Source: Clostridiales bacterium (GTDB lineage Bacteria; Bacillota; Clostridia; Saccharofermentanales; Saccharofermentanaceae). Taken from it: a DNA stretch of 64,000 nucleotides. Below the pieces are notes generated by a model that saw only the letters and a list, made by a program, of their open reading frames with translations, was not told the origin of the DNA and ran no database searches. Shown one piece after another: positions 40,997-49,525 of the stretch; position 1 is the first letter of the stretch; each line of letters starts with the position of its first letter. A program made the position numbers and the translations under genes. The DNA is taken from positions 124,001 to 188,000 of the forward strand of contig JAFZHS010000013.1 of assembly GCA_017554745.1 (NCBI GenBank). The letters run 5' to 3'.

Positions 40997-42250
40997 TTAT
41001 TCTTCAGGCGGCATAGGAAGTGTGGCGCCTCCGAAAGGCATACAGATGACTGAGCAATCTTCTCCGTATCTTGCGTATGCTTCATCAAAAGCTTCCTGCG
41101 CCGAATGCATTGGCTCTAAGAAGATGCTTCTTACAAAGTCATCGTCCATCTCGGAGATTAGAACGATCTTCGCGTGCTTTAAGACCATTGCTATCGCAGC
41201 TGCCTTGTGTCCGCCCAACTGGAAGTCTCTTCCTACTCTTTCGATAAGCTCATCAGGAGTATTTGCCGTGGTGAGCCATTCTTCAAACTTGGCGCTTCCC
41301 AAACCTTCATTGCAGGCACCGATGACGATGATCGTACCGCCGTCTCTTACAGCATACTTGGAATTATCCAAAGCCTTCTGTGTCTGGTAAAGGTTAGCGT
41401 CCTTAGGCGCGCCTCCCTGGGATACGATGACGATGTCGGCTCTTCTCTTGAGAGGCTTTCTGTACATCTGATCCAGGTACTTGCAGCCTTCCCTGTGAGC
41501 CTTCGTGACGTCGCCTGCAACGCAGTAAACGATGTGCTTATGCTCATCGAGGATCGGGTTTACGATGAATCCGAAATGGCAGAATGTCTCTGACTCTTCG
41601 ATGTCTGCTCTGATAGGGTTGCCGTTCAAGTTGCCTGCGCAGGCCTTCTCATCTACCATCATGCGGTGGTTTGCCTGAATGGCGGAGGGTGTGGAAACGC
41701 CGGGCATAAGGGCCTTAGCGCCGCCGGAATATCCTGCGAAATAGTGGAACTCGATATTGCCTACGCCGATCCTGAAATCAGCTTCTGCAACGCTTCTCGT
41801 GATATCAACGGGAGTGCCTCTTGAAGTATCGCCCATGTGAATGCAGTCAGAAGGGTCGCTGTCGATGCAATTAACTTCACTGTATACACGCTCGCCGACA
41901 AGCTTTTTCTTTTCTTCTTCGGTGTGCGGTCTGTGTGAACCGAGCGCGAAAACAACTGTGATGTCCTTAGGATCGCATCCTGCTAAATAGAGCTCATCAA
42001 GGATGGAAGGAATGACGTCAAAGCTCGGAAGCGGTCTTGAGATGTCACTTGTAACGATGACGATCTTCTGGCCGGGCTTGGCTAAGTCCTTTAAGCGGGG
42101 TGAGCCGATAGGATTCTCGAGCGCATAGACGACTGCGTCAGGGCCGCGTCTTGCATGCTCGATCTCGTTTGCGACAAGGATCTGATCGAGATTCTTATCG
42201 GGAATATCAACTATTTGTACGCCTTTGCCGTAGCCGAATTCAACCTTCAT
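40997..42250 (-). CDS. larA: LarA-family nickel-pincer-dependent racemase
   Basis: A 417-residue protein of the LarA family; the founding member interconverts D- and L-lactate using a nickel-pincer nucleotide covalently attached to lysine. The needed residues are in place: His106 in GSHRPH, His169 in IEFHYFAGYSGGAKALMPG, the attachment Lys179 in the same block and His195 in QANHRMM. They correspond to His108, His174, Lys184 and His200 of Lactiplantibacillus LarA. GGAG six bases upstream on the minus strand puts the start at 42250, not 42262. The cofactor genes larB, larC and larE are not in the window, and family members use several hydroxy acids, so the substrate is open. Confidence 0.85.
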   Translation of the reverse strand: MKVEFGYGKGVQIVDIPDKNLDQILVANEIEHARRGPDAVVYALENPIGSPRLKDLAKPGQKIVIVTSDISRPLPSFDVIPSILDELYLAGCDPKDITVVFALGSHRPHTEEEKKKLVGERVYSEVNCIDSDPSDCIHMGDTSRGTPVDITRSVAEADFRIGVGNIEFHYFAGYSGGAKALMPGVSTPSAIQANHRMMVDEKACAGNLNGNPIRADIEESETFCHFGFIVNPILDEHKHIVYCVAGDVTKAHREGCKYLDQMYRKPLKRRADIVIVSQGGAPKDANLYQTQKALDNSKYAVRDGGTIIVIGACNEGLGSAKFEEWLTTANTPDELIERVGRDFQLGGHKAAAIAMVLKHAKIVLISEMDDDFVRSIFLEPMHSAQEAFDEAYARYGEDCSVICMPFGGATLPMPPEE

Positions 42251-42581
42251 AATGCGCTCCATAGAAAAATAGATTCTACTATTTTACATTGTCGGGAATG
42301 TTTCTCAATAACGAAGGGTCACAAAAGCGATAATCGTTAAGTTCTTGTATTTGGTGAAGTTAATGCTTTTCCTGCTGCAGTATTTCTTCATAAGGCGTAA
42401 TGACAAATAACGCTCTTGTGCAGGTTGCTTTTTTTATCGATGAAAAAAGGGCGTTTTGCCCCGGCTCAAACAAGTTTTTTTGATAGCCCCTATGCTATGA
42501 TTTTAATAAGTAAGCGTTGACCTGAACGTGCAATAACATTTTCGGGTCAGCGCTTATTGTACTTTAGCGGAGGTGGAATAT
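42251..42581. other. 331-base region between larA and glnA
   Basis: The space between two divergent genes. It holds no credible reading frame. The right end has the glnA hairpin leader and a candidate -10 TATGAT (42496-42501) with a poor -35. A GGGC/GCCC mini-hairpin is at about 42449-42462. The left part should carry the larA promoter, which I could not place with confidence. Confidence 0.6.
42509..42558 (+). promoter_or_regulatory. Long hairpin in the glnA 5' leader
   Basis: Bases 42509-42526 and 42541-42558 pair over 18 positions, the core being AAGCGTTGACCTGAA with TTCGGGTCAGCGCTT, with G-U wobbles only. The loop is 14 bases. The hairpin begins about eight bases after the candidate -10 TATGAT (42496-42501), so it would be the 5' end of the message. 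It ends 10 bases before the GGAGG ribosome site. There is no U tract. Confidence 0.65.
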
Positions 42582-44006
42582 ATGCTAAGTAACTTTGAGG
42601 AAGCGAGGATCTTCATCGACGAGAATGACATCAAGATGATCGATTTCAGGATGATAGATCTCAACGGAAGATGGCATCATCTGACGATCCCGGCAGACAG
42701 ATTCACTGAATCTATCATGACAGCAGGCATAGGATTTGACGGCAGCAACTATGGTTTTGCTCCCGTTGAGAAGAGTGACATGGTATTTATTCCTGATCTC
42801 TCTAGTGCCGCTATCGACGATTTCTGCGAGATCAAGACTCTCTCCATGATCGGCGACGTCAGGATCATCGGTAAGGACGCGAATGTACCTTTTAACCAGG
42901 AGCCCAGAAATGTCTGCAAGCGCGCAGAAGAGTATATGAAGGAACTAGGTGTGGCAGATACATTCCTTTTGGGACCTGAGTTCGAATTCTATGTTTTCGA
43001 CGAGGTAACCTACAATAACAAACCCAACAGTTCCGGATTTACGATCGATGGCGAGGAAATGTTCTGGAACACCGGAGAGTTCGGAAGCCGTGGCTTCCAG
43101 ACACCGCACCAGGGAGGCTATCACGCAGCGCCGCCGCAGGATATCGCTTACGATTACAGAAGCCGTGTAACGATGCTGATGGAGAATCAGGGTATCAAGG
43201 TCAAGTATCACCATCACGAAGTCGGTTCCGGCCAGATGGAGATAGAAGTCGAATTCGGCGGAATGACCGAGATGGCCGATAAGACGATGCTCACCAAGTA
43301 CATCGTCAAGAACGAGGCAGTCAAGGAAGGCAAGACCGCTACATTCATGCCGAAGCCCATCTACGGCGAGGCAGGTTCCGGCATGCACGTCCACATGCTC
43401 ATGTTCAAGGACGGCCAGCCGGTCTTCTACGACGAGAACGGTTATTCCGGACTGTCCCAGACGGCTCTGCATTTCATAGGCGGTGTTCTGAAGCACGTTC
43501 CTGCGATCTGCGCATTCTCGAACCCTTCTACTAACTCTTACAAGAGACTTCTTCCGGGCTTCGAAGCTCCTGTTACGATCGGCTACGCTACTGCCAACAG
43601 AAGTGCCGTTATCCGTATTCCGGCTTACGCAAAGACTCCCGACAAGAAGAGATTCGAGCTCCGTAACCCTGATGCCACATGCAATCCTTACTATTGCTAC
43701 GCTGCCATCCTCATGGCAGGCTTAGACGGCATCAAGAATAAGATCGATCCTGAGAAAGAAGGCTACGGCCCCTATGACTTCAATCTCTTTAACCTGTCTG
43801 ACGAGGATAAGAAAAAAATCAAGGGTCTGCCCAAGTCTTTAGGCTCAGCTCTTAAGGCTCTCGAAAAGGATCACGACTTCCTTACCGAAGGCGGCGTTTT
43901 CCCGATCGAACTCATCAACATCTGGATCGCCAACCGCCGTAAAGACCTGGCGCGCCACATCTCAATGCCGACACCTATGGAATACGAGATGTATTACGAT
44001 CTGTGA
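42582..44006 (+). CDS. glnA: Type I glutamine synthetase
   Basis: A 474-residue dodecameric enzyme making glutamine from glutamate, ammonia and ATP. GIGFDGSNYGF, LGPEFEFYVFD, HHHEVGSGQMEIE (metal and ammonia site), GSGMHVHMLMF and NPSTNSYKRLLPGFEAP are all intact. The region that carries the adenylylated Tyr in enterobacterial enzymes reads FNLFNLSDED, with Phe in place of Tyr, so adenylylation control is unlikely. GGAGG eight bases before the ATG at 42582 is preferred over a GTG at 42573. No glnR is adjacent; the strong leader hairpin may be the control element. A terminator follows. Confidence 0.96.
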   Translation: MLSNFEEARIFIDENDIKMIDFRMIDLNGRWHHLTIPADRFTESIMTAGIGFDGSNYGFAPVEKSDMVFIPDLSSAAIDDFCEIKTLSMIGDVRIIGKDANVPFNQEPRNVCKRAEEYMKELGVADTFLLGPEFEFYVFDEVTYNNKPNSSGFTIDGEEMFWNTGEFGSRGFQTPHQGGYHAAPPQDIAYDYRSRVTMLMENQGIKVKYHHHEVGSGQMEIEVEFGGMTEMADKTMLTKYIVKNEAVKEGKTATFMPKPIYGEAGSGMHVHMLMFKDGQPVFYDENGYSGLSQTALHFIGGVLKHVPAICAFSNPSTNSYKRLLPGFEAPVTIGYATANRSAVIRIPAYAKTPDKKRFELRNPDATCNPYYCYAAILMAGLDGIKNKIDPEKEGYGPYDFNLFNLSDEDKKKIKGLPKSLGSALKALEKDHDFLTEGGVFPIELINIWIANRRKDLARHISMPTPMEYEMYYDL

Positions 44007-44028
44007 TGAATTAATTCACTGAATGCTT

Positions 44029-44053
44029 AGGGCCGTCCTGTGTGGGCGGCCCT
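44029..44053 (+). terminator. Terminator of glnA
   Basis: AGGGCCGTCC (44029-44038) pairs with GGGCGGCCCT (44044-44053) with one G-U, five-base loop, followed by TTTTCTT. Confidence 0.9.
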
Positions 44054-44107
44054 TTTTCTTATATGTAGTTTCCGGCCTGCTATCAATTAGTTGACAAATC
44101 ACTACTA

Positions 44108-44150
44108 AAAAGTGAGGCGAAAAGTGCGATTTAATCAAAAGCTCACTTTT
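44108..44150 (-). terminator. Possible terminator of the small-protein/HAD operon
   Basis: AAAAGTGAG (44108-44116) and CTCACTTTT (44142-44150) are a perfect nine-base inverted repeat 68 bases past the stop of the small gene. Read on the minus strand it ends CTCACTTTTTAG. The loop is long (25 bases), so this is tentative. Confidence 0.4.
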
Positions 44151-44217
44151 CAGATAACATTTGAGCCGCGAAATGTTAGCAAAAATGTTGGTTATTCAAA
44201 GAACAACTATTTATTCT

Positions 44218-44433
44218 TCAGTAAATAGTCTTTACTTCATCTACACCGCACTGCCTTTTGAACTCTGCGATGTCCGCGTCTGACTTGATCAGCATGACGT
44301 CTCTGTACTTGCCGGTCTTATTGTCAATGAAGCCGGCCGTCTTCTCGCCGGTGCAGATGCTGGACTTAACGGCGGGAGTCTCGTTTTCCTTATCGTAGGA
44401 CAGCTGCGCAGATTTTTTCTTGCCGAACATCAT
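44218..44433 (-). CDS. Small conserved-looking protein of unknown function
   Basis: A 71-residue basic, soluble protein that I do not recognise with certainty. It begins MMFGKKKSAQ and has a Cys in SSICTGEKTAGFID, then YRDVMLIKSDADIAEFKRQCGV. That looks like a compact strand-helix unit and not like random translation. Its start overlaps the stop of the HAD hydrolase gene by four bases (ATGA), which supports it being a real, translationally coupled gene. No membrane segment or full metal site is visible. Confidence 0.6.
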   Translation of the reverse strand: MMFGKKKSAQLSYDKENETPAVKSSICTGEKTAGFIDNKTGKYRDVMLIKSDADIAEFKRQCGVDEVKTIY

Positions 44434-45128
44434 GTAAACTCCTTTGCCAGGGCAGATACAAATTCGTCGTCATTAAGGACCGTTATATCTGGAAGTGCAT
44501 CAGGTGCGGGAAGACCGCGGCGGTTTATCCAGAGTGAATGCCACCCGGCAGCTATCGCGCCTGCGATGTCTTTATCGTAATTATCGCCGATCATCCAGAG
44601 GTCAGAAGGGGAGAACCCTAAGCGGGTCTCCATCATTCGGAAAAGCTCCACATCAGGCTTGGTGTAGGGAGTGTCGCCGGTGACGATAATGGAGGCGCGG
44701 TCAAACCAGCGGTCTAAGCCCAGCATATCCACCTTGTTCCATTGGTGTTTTGATTCTCCTGCGGTAAGGATAGCGAGTTTGAGCGAAGGGTCAGAGGCCA
44801 GTTTGTCCAGCACAGCAGCCAGCCCGTCGCTTATAAACATGTGGCTCTGGAGTTCGAGATAAGCATCAGCCGCGCGTCCGCCGTCCTGCGGCTTGTAGGG
44901 TAGCCCTAAGAGACGGAAAGTCTCGTTGTAGCGCCAGCCATTGGTATCGCGTGTCGATACCTCACCTGATTCGAGCTGCGCCATGTTGACGTCGCTTTTT
45001 TCGTAGAAGATCCTGATGAATTCGCGCCAGTCGGGAATCTTTACACCGAGCACGTTCTCAGCGGCCTGAACGAGCATGTCCTGCCTGCAGTACAGTGTGT
45101 CGTCGATGTCGAAAACGATTCCTCGCAT
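44430..45128 (-). CDS. HAD-superfamily hydrolase
   Basis: A 232-residue HAD phosphatase-like enzyme. Motif I is FDIDDTLY (6-13), with the nucleophile and acid Asp; motif II is ILTAGESK; motif III has the Lys in YTKPDVELF; motif IV is WMIGDNYDKDIAGAIAAGW. A helical cap domain lies between I and II (about 15-100), as in class C1 members that act on small phosphate esters. The sequence is nearest in feel to the YjjG/haloacid-dehalogenase-like nucleotidase group, but the substrate cannot be fixed. CCGGAGGAGCC directly precedes the ATG. The small gene downstream overlaps it. Confidence 0.88.
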   Translation of the reverse strand: MRGIVFDIDDTLYCRQDMLVQAAENVLGVKIPDWREFIRIFYEKSDVNMAQLESGEVSTRDTNGWRYNETFRLLGLPYKPQDGGRAADAYLELQSHMFISDGLAAVLDKLASDPSLKLAILTAGESKHQWNKVDMLGLDRWFDRASIIVTGDTPYTKPDVELFRMMETRLGFSPSDLWMIGDNYDKDIAGAIAAGWHSLWINRRGLPAPDALPDITVLNDDEFVSALAKEFT

Positions 45129-45167
45129 GGCTCCTCCGGTTTAAGGTTAGGTTAAGATTAATTGTAA

Positions 45168-45173
45168 TATAAT
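45168..45173 (+). promoter_or_regulatory. -10 box of the beta-lactamase-fold gene
   Basis: A perfect TATAAT lies 37 bases before the start codon, in the 82-base divergent gap after the HAD gene. The -35 (near GGTTAG) is poor. Confidence 0.45.
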
Positions 45174-45210
45174 AAAGCAGTTTTACGAAAATGGAATAAG
45201 GGAGAATAAT

Positions 45211-46971
45211 ATGAAAGTACTTAAGAAGAGTCTTGCGCTTATTGTCGCAGCGTTGATGACGCTGCCTTTCCTGTCATCATGCTCGGCTAAACAGCAGGAA
45301 AAGGATGATTCGAAGATCTACGCGGGATCTTATGAAGAGAAGATCAATGCTTTCTACAAAGATCACCAGGATACTGCCGCAGGAGCGATGGTCGGAGTTT
45401 TTGATAAAGACGGCGTTGTATTTAAAGGCTATTACGGTTATTCGGACATCGCTAACGGGACCAGAGTCGATGAGAATACTGTCATCGACTGGGGTTCGAC
45501 GACAAAGACGTTGGTATGGGTCAGCGTCATGCAGCTCTGGGAACAGGGTAAGATAGACCTGGAGAAGGATGTCAGGGAATACCTGCCGGAAGGTTTCCTC
45601 ACTAACTTAAGATATGAAAAGCCTGTCCGCATGATCGACCTCATGAATCACAGGGCAGGTTTCCAGGAATATTATGTTGATATGTTCCTTCCGGCAAACA
45701 TGGAAGCCTACACGTTGGAAGAAGCTCTGAAGCTCGATCAGCCGGCGCAGATCTTTGAGCCGGATACTGTCACGGCATATTCCAACTGGGGAGTAGCCCT
45801 TGCAGGATATATAGTCGAGCGCGTTTCCGGTGAGAGCTTTACAGATTACGTTCATCACCATATTTTCGAGCCTTTGGACATGAAGGATACCGCCATTGCG
45901 CCTGACCTCATGGATAATCCGGGTGTCAGACAGAGACGTGACAAGCTCATGTGCTATTCCGGAACAACACCCGTCGGCAATGCTTTTTATCTGATCAGCC
46001 TTTATCCGGCAGGCTCATGCGTATCAACGCTCGATGACTATATCAAGTATGCTTCCTGCTTTGTTAAGGACGAGTTCCCGCTTTTCGAGAATCAGGAAAC
46101 ATACGACGTCATGATGTCTGCGACGTCTTATTACGGTGATACCGACGTTGTGAAAAATGCTCACGGTTTCTGGGCTCTTCCTCACGGAAATAACACATAC
46201 GGGCACGGCGGCAATACGCAGGCATGCTCGTCATATATTACTTTCGATCCCGAAAAGCAGATCGGCTGCGTCGTAATGACCAACCAGGCAGGCGAGGAAG
46301 ATTTCAACGGAGAGCTTTTTGATTCGATCTACGGCAGGTCTGTGTGGATGTCATATTTTGAAGGTGAATATGCGAAGGGAATGTATCATCCGGCAAGAAC
46401 AGAACTTGAGGGCCCGTTTAAGATCATGGGCACAAGCTATGTCGATACCGGTACTTTAAAGGATTTCCTATGGACATATAACGAGAAGGACGGCATTTCC
46501 AAGATCGAGATGCCTTACGGCGACTACTATCTTGCTGACACGGGAACCATGATTGCAGACTGCGTTCTTTTCTACGGATGGATGCTGTTCCTGGCTATTG
46601 CTCTCGTAAGCCTTATCGTAAAAGGAATCAGAGCCATTGTCCGCAAGGTGAGAAAGAGCACGAAGAAGATCATGCTCGGCAAGACTACGGGCTTTATCGC
46701 TCTTATTGAGCTTTTGCTTGGGGCTTGCGGCCTTGGTATCGTCCTGTCGATCGCGGTATGGCTGCCTCACACGATATATATGTGGTTCTACTATATAATC
46801 GGCGCGCTTACGGTGATCCTTATGGCTCTGACGCTTTACGGCATATTCAAGTTTATTAAGACGCCGCGCAAAGAATCTTCCGTTATCCGCAAGATCTACA
46901 ACATCATTGCGCTCTCGGGAGCTGTCCTGACAATAGTATTTGTTATCTATATGCAGCTCTGGCACTGGTGA
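45211..46971 (+). CDS. Serine beta-lactamase-fold lipoprotein with C-terminal membrane helices
   Basis: A 586-residue envelope protein. A lipoprotein signal ends at LSSC with the modified Cys at 24. The class C beta-lactamase/D-Ala-D-Ala peptidase-like domain (about 40-400) has S96-T-T-K99 (SxxK), Y190-S-N (YxN) and H332-G-G replacing KTG. A stretch of about 50 residues leads to four hydrophobic helices (about 448-471, 493-518, 523-550 and 562-583). Such proteins act as esterases, peptidases or peptidoglycan enzymes; resistance to beta-lactams cannot be inferred. A lipid anchor combined with C-terminal helices is unusual. GGGAG precedes the ATG. Confidence 0.82.
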   Translation: MKVLKKSLALIVAALMTLPFLSSCSAKQQEKDDSKIYAGSYEEKINAFYKDHQDTAAGAMVGVFDKDGVVFKGYYGYSDIANGTRVDENTVIDWGSTTKTLVWVSVMQLWEQGKIDLEKDVREYLPEGFLTNLRYEKPVRMIDLMNHRAGFQEYYVDMFLPANMEAYTLEEALKLDQPAQIFEPDTVTAYSNWGVALAGYIVERVSGESFTDYVHHHIFEPLDMKDTAIAPDLMDNPGVRQRRDKLMCYSGTTPVGNAFYLISLYPAGSCVSTLDDYIKYASCFVKDEFPLFENQETYDVMMSATSYYGDTDVVKNAHGFWALPHGNNTYGHGGNTQACSSYITFDPEKQIGCVVMTNQAGEEDFNGELFDSIYGRSVWMSYFEGEYAKGMYHPARTELEGPFKIMGTSYVDTGTLKDFLWTYNEKDGISKIEMPYGDYYLADTGTMIADCVLFYGWMLFLAIALVSLIVKGIRAIVRKVRKSTKKIMLGKTTGFIALIELLLGACGLGIVLSIAVWLPHTIYMWFYYIIGALTVILMALTLYGIFKFIKTPRKESSVIRKIYNIIALSGAVLTIVFVIYMQLWHW

Positions 46972-47038
46972 TCGTGACTCCTTAAACCTCTGGGAATACA
47001 GCAATTTCTTAAGCCTCAGATTTCTCTCAAATAATCAT

Positions 47039-47067
47039 TTGACTATTTTTGACTTTAAGAGTATATT
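47039..47067 (+). promoter_or_regulatory. Promoter of the hrcA operon
   Basis: TTGACT (47039-47044), a 17-base spacer and TATATT (47062-47067), immediately before the CIRCE element, which would cover the transcription start. Confidence 0.75.
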
Positions 47068-47071
47068 GTTG

Positions 47072-47098
47072 TTGGCACTCAAAGGGATAGAGTGCTAA
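47072..47098 (+). promoter_or_regulatory. CIRCE operator (HrcA binding site)
   Basis: TTGGCACTC, nine bases, then GAGTGCTAA: a match to the CIRCE consensus TTAGCACTC-N9-GAGTGCTAA with one change in the left arm. It lies four bases after the -10 and 22 before the hrcA start, the classic autorepression arrangement. Confidence 0.93.
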
Positions 47099-47120
47099 TC
47101 GGAGAAGGGAGAGACATAAA

Positions 47121-48173
47121 ATGCAGTTAGATAACCGTAAAAAAGAAGTCCTGCACGCTATCGTAGACGACTATGTGTCTACTAATGAGCCTGTCGGTTC
47201 GAAGTCTTTGATCGAGCGCTATAACTTTAATGTCAGCTCCGCTACGCTCCGTAACGACATGGCAGAGCTCGAGCACATGGGCCTTATCGAGAAGCCCCAT
47301 ACCTCGGCAGGCCGTATTCCTTCTGATAAGGGCTATCGTGAATACGTTAACTCACTTATGACCATCGAAGAGCTCTCACCCAAAGAGCAGCTCGAGATCG
47401 AGAAGAGGATAGATTCCAGCGTTGACGAGGTCACGGATCTCATCAAGAACGCTACGCATACACTTTCCGAGACGACAGGATTTGTATCGCTTGCTATGAG
47501 CCCGAGGCTTAAGAAGAGCTTTTTGAAGCAGCTCAAGATCCTCATGATCGAGCCAGGCAAGGCGCTCGTAGTAATGGTGCTTTCTGCAGGCGTCGTTAAG
47601 GATAAGGTAGTAAGGATCCCTAATTTCTTAAGTGATGAGCAGATCATGAAGATCTCAGGCGCCATCGAGAAGAGCCTTACCGGCAAGCCTTTGGATGAGA
47701 TCACTCTCGTAACGGTAGAGACCGCAGGCAAGAGCACTGACGTGCCTGAGCCCCTCCTTAAGCAGGTACTCTACGAAGCATATGCGGCTATCAAGCAGGC
47801 AGACGAGCTCAATATCTATCTCGAAGGCGAGCACAGGATGCTGAGCCTCCCGGACTTCAGTTCTTTGGGCCGCGCAAGAGACCTTCTGGGTACGCTTTCT
47901 GATTCCGGAATGGTCGCAGGCTACGTCAACGAGATGGAGAATGCGGCAAGAGAGCAGGGCAATGACGATTCCTTCATGATAAGGATCGGCCAGGAGATAG
48001 CGCTTGAAGGCCTTGATGACTGCAGCTTTATTACTGCCACATATAACCTTACTGATTCCGTGTCAGGCAATATCGGAGTCATAGGACCAAAGAGAATGCT
48101 TTATTCGAAGGTTATCTCGCAGATCGATTTTGTTAAGAAAAAGCTTAACAAAGAGATGCAGAGATTTACTTGA
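47121..48173 (+). CDS. hrcA: Heat-inducible transcription repressor HrcA
   Basis: A 350-residue repressor of chaperone genes that binds CIRCE and is kept active by GroEL. The N-terminal winged helix has YVSTNEPVGSKSLIERYNFNVSS and ATLRNDMAELEHMGLIEKPHTSAGRIPSDKGYR (about 15-75). The central GAF-like domain and the C-terminal FITATYNLTDSVSGNIGVIGPKRMLY are typical. Its own promoter carries CIRCE. It leads hrcA-grpE-clpP-dnaK-dnaJ. Confidence 0.97.
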   Translation: MQLDNRKKEVLHAIVDDYVSTNEPVGSKSLIERYNFNVSSATLRNDMAELEHMGLIEKPHTSAGRIPSDKGYREYVNSLMTIEELSPKEQLEIEKRIDSSVDEVTDLIKNATHTLSETTGFVSLAMSPRLKKSFLKQLKILMIEPGKALVVMVLSAGVVKDKVVRIPNFLSDEQIMKISGAIEKSLTGKPLDEITLVTVETAGKSTDVPEPLLKQVLYEAYAAIKQADELNIYLEGEHRMLSLPDFSSLGRARDLLGTLSDSGMVAGYVNEMENAAREQGNDDSFMIRIGQEIALEGLDDCSFITATYNLTDSVSGNIGVIGPKRMLYSKVISQIDFVKKKLNKEMQRFT

Positions 48174-48206
48174 TGAAAATATAAACAAAGGGAAAGGATA
48201 AAGAAA

Positions 48207-48839
48207 ATGAGCGATGAAGAGTTATTTTTCGGGGCTGATGAAGAACCTGTAAAAGACGAGGTCGATACCGGCTCCACAGAAGATGCAGCAGCATCTGACA
48301 AGGCTTCCGCTGAAGGCTCCAAGGACGAAGCAAAAGAGCCTGAAGTAAAGGCAGAAGCCGAAGACGATGAGGAAGAAGAGGAAGAGATCCCGGCTGACAG
48401 TTCTGAAGCTAATAGCGAACTAGAAGCAAGATATATGAGCCTCTACGCCGAATACGATAACTACCGTAAGCGCACGCAGAAGGAGAAGGACAATCTTTAC
48501 GCAGACGCTATCGCAACTGTCACAAAGGAGTTCCTGACGCTTATCGACAATCTCGACAGAGCTTGCGAGGGCGCGAAAAAGACAGACGAGACTTCACTCG
48601 AGAAGATCATCCAGGGAATGGAGCTCGTCGGAAGACAGGCGCAGGATACGCTCACCAAGATCGGTGTTGAAGAGATCCCTGCAGCGCGCGGAACAAAATT
48701 CGATCCGAACCTTCACGATGCAATGATGCACGTTGATGACGAGGATTTAGGTGAGCAGGAGATCGCGATGGTTTTCGCGAAAGGATATAAATACAAGGAC
48801 AGAGTTATCAGACACGCTCAGGTCCAAGTAGCAAACTAA
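48207..48839 (+). CDS. grpE: GrpE nucleotide exchange factor
   Basis: A 210-residue co-chaperone that releases ADP from DnaK. Residues 1-70 are a very acidic, disordered-looking tail (Glu, Asp, Ala, Ser). A long helix (about 72-110, with YMSLYAEYDNYRKRTQKEKDN) forms the dimer. The C-terminal beta domain ends with FDPNLHDAMMHVDDED and VFAKGYKYKDRVIRHAQVQVAN. It is 34 bases after hrcA. The tail is longer than in many homologues. Confidence 0.96.
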   Translation: MSDEELFFGADEEPVKDEVDTGSTEDAAASDKASAEGSKDEAKEPEVKAEAEDDEEEEEEIPADSSEANSELEARYMSLYAEYDNYRKRTQKEKDNLYADAIATVTKEFLTLIDNLDRACEGAKKTDETSLEKIIQGMELVGRQAQDTLTKIGVEEIPAARGTKFDPNLHDAMMHVDDEDLGEQEIAMVFAKGYKYKDRVIRHAQVQVAN

Positions 48840-48872
48840 GTTTAAAAAATTAACACATAAAGGAGAAAGACA

Positions 48873-49475
48873 ATGGATTTGATCAGATCAAGCTTGGTTC
48901 CTACAGTAATCGAGACTACCGGCCGCGGCGAGCGTGCCTATGACATTTATTCAAGACTTCTCAAGGAGAGAATCGTTATCCTTTCCGAAGAAGTTAACTC
49001 AGTAACAGCAAGCCTTATCACGGCTCAGCTCCTCTTCCTCGAGGCAGAGGATCCCGATAAGGATATCCAGTTCTATATCAACAGCCCCGGAGGATCTGTT
49101 TCTGACGGACTCATGATCTTAGACACCATGCGTCTTATCAAGCCCGACATCCAGACGATCTGCATGGGTATGGCAGCTTCAATGGGTTCAGTACTTCTTT
49201 CCGCAGGCACAAAGGGCAAGAGATGCATCCTTCCTAACGCAGAAGTAATGATCCACCAGCCTTTGGGCGGCGCACAGGGCCAGGCAACAGAGATCCTGAT
49301 CGCAGCAGACCACATCAAGGACACAAGAAAGAGATTAAACCAGATCCTCGCAGATAACTGCGGCAAGGACCTCGAGACCTTGATGAAGGATACAGACAGA
49401 GACCACTGGATGACAGCCCAGGAAGCCCTTGATTACGGTATTGTAGACAAGATCCTTGTCAGCAAGAAAGCATAA
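48873..49475 (+). CDS. clpP: ATP-dependent Clp protease proteolytic subunit ClpP
   Basis: A 200-residue serine protease subunit that forms the tetradecameric chamber used by ClpX/ClpC. It begins [29 protein letters not shown]. The active-site Ser is in MGMAASMGS (about 96-104), the His in MIHQPLGG (about 124-131), and the Asp in the following helical region. AAAGGAG lies eight bases upstream. It sits between grpE and dnaK, where most Bacillota have no gene; it is usually elsewhere, often next to clpX or tig. There is no gap large enough for a strong separate promoter, so it should be induced with the chaperones. Confidence 0.96.
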   Translation: MDLIRSSLVPTVIETTGRGERAYDIYSRLLKERIVILSEEVNSVTASLITAQLLFLEAEDPDKDIQFYINSPGGSVSDGLMILDTMRLIKPDIQTICMGMAASMGSVLLSAGTKGKRCILPNAEVMIHQPLGGAQGQATEILIAADHIKDTRKRLNQILADNCGKDLETLMKDTDRDHWMTAQEALDYGIVDKILVSKKA

Positions 49476-49525
49476 ATAAGTGATAGATAATTTGTAAGTC
49501 CAAAAGGACTTCAGGAGGAAACAAA

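Noticed and set aside
42251..42581. Known glutamine riboswitch (glnA RNA) before glnA
   Set aside because: That class is mainly cyanobacterial and has a multi-stem core; here there is only a single long hairpin.
45211..46971. Beta-lactam resistance gene
   Set aside because: SxxK and YxN occur in many esterases and peptidases; the KTG triad is HGG and membrane helices follow, so resistance cannot be claimed.
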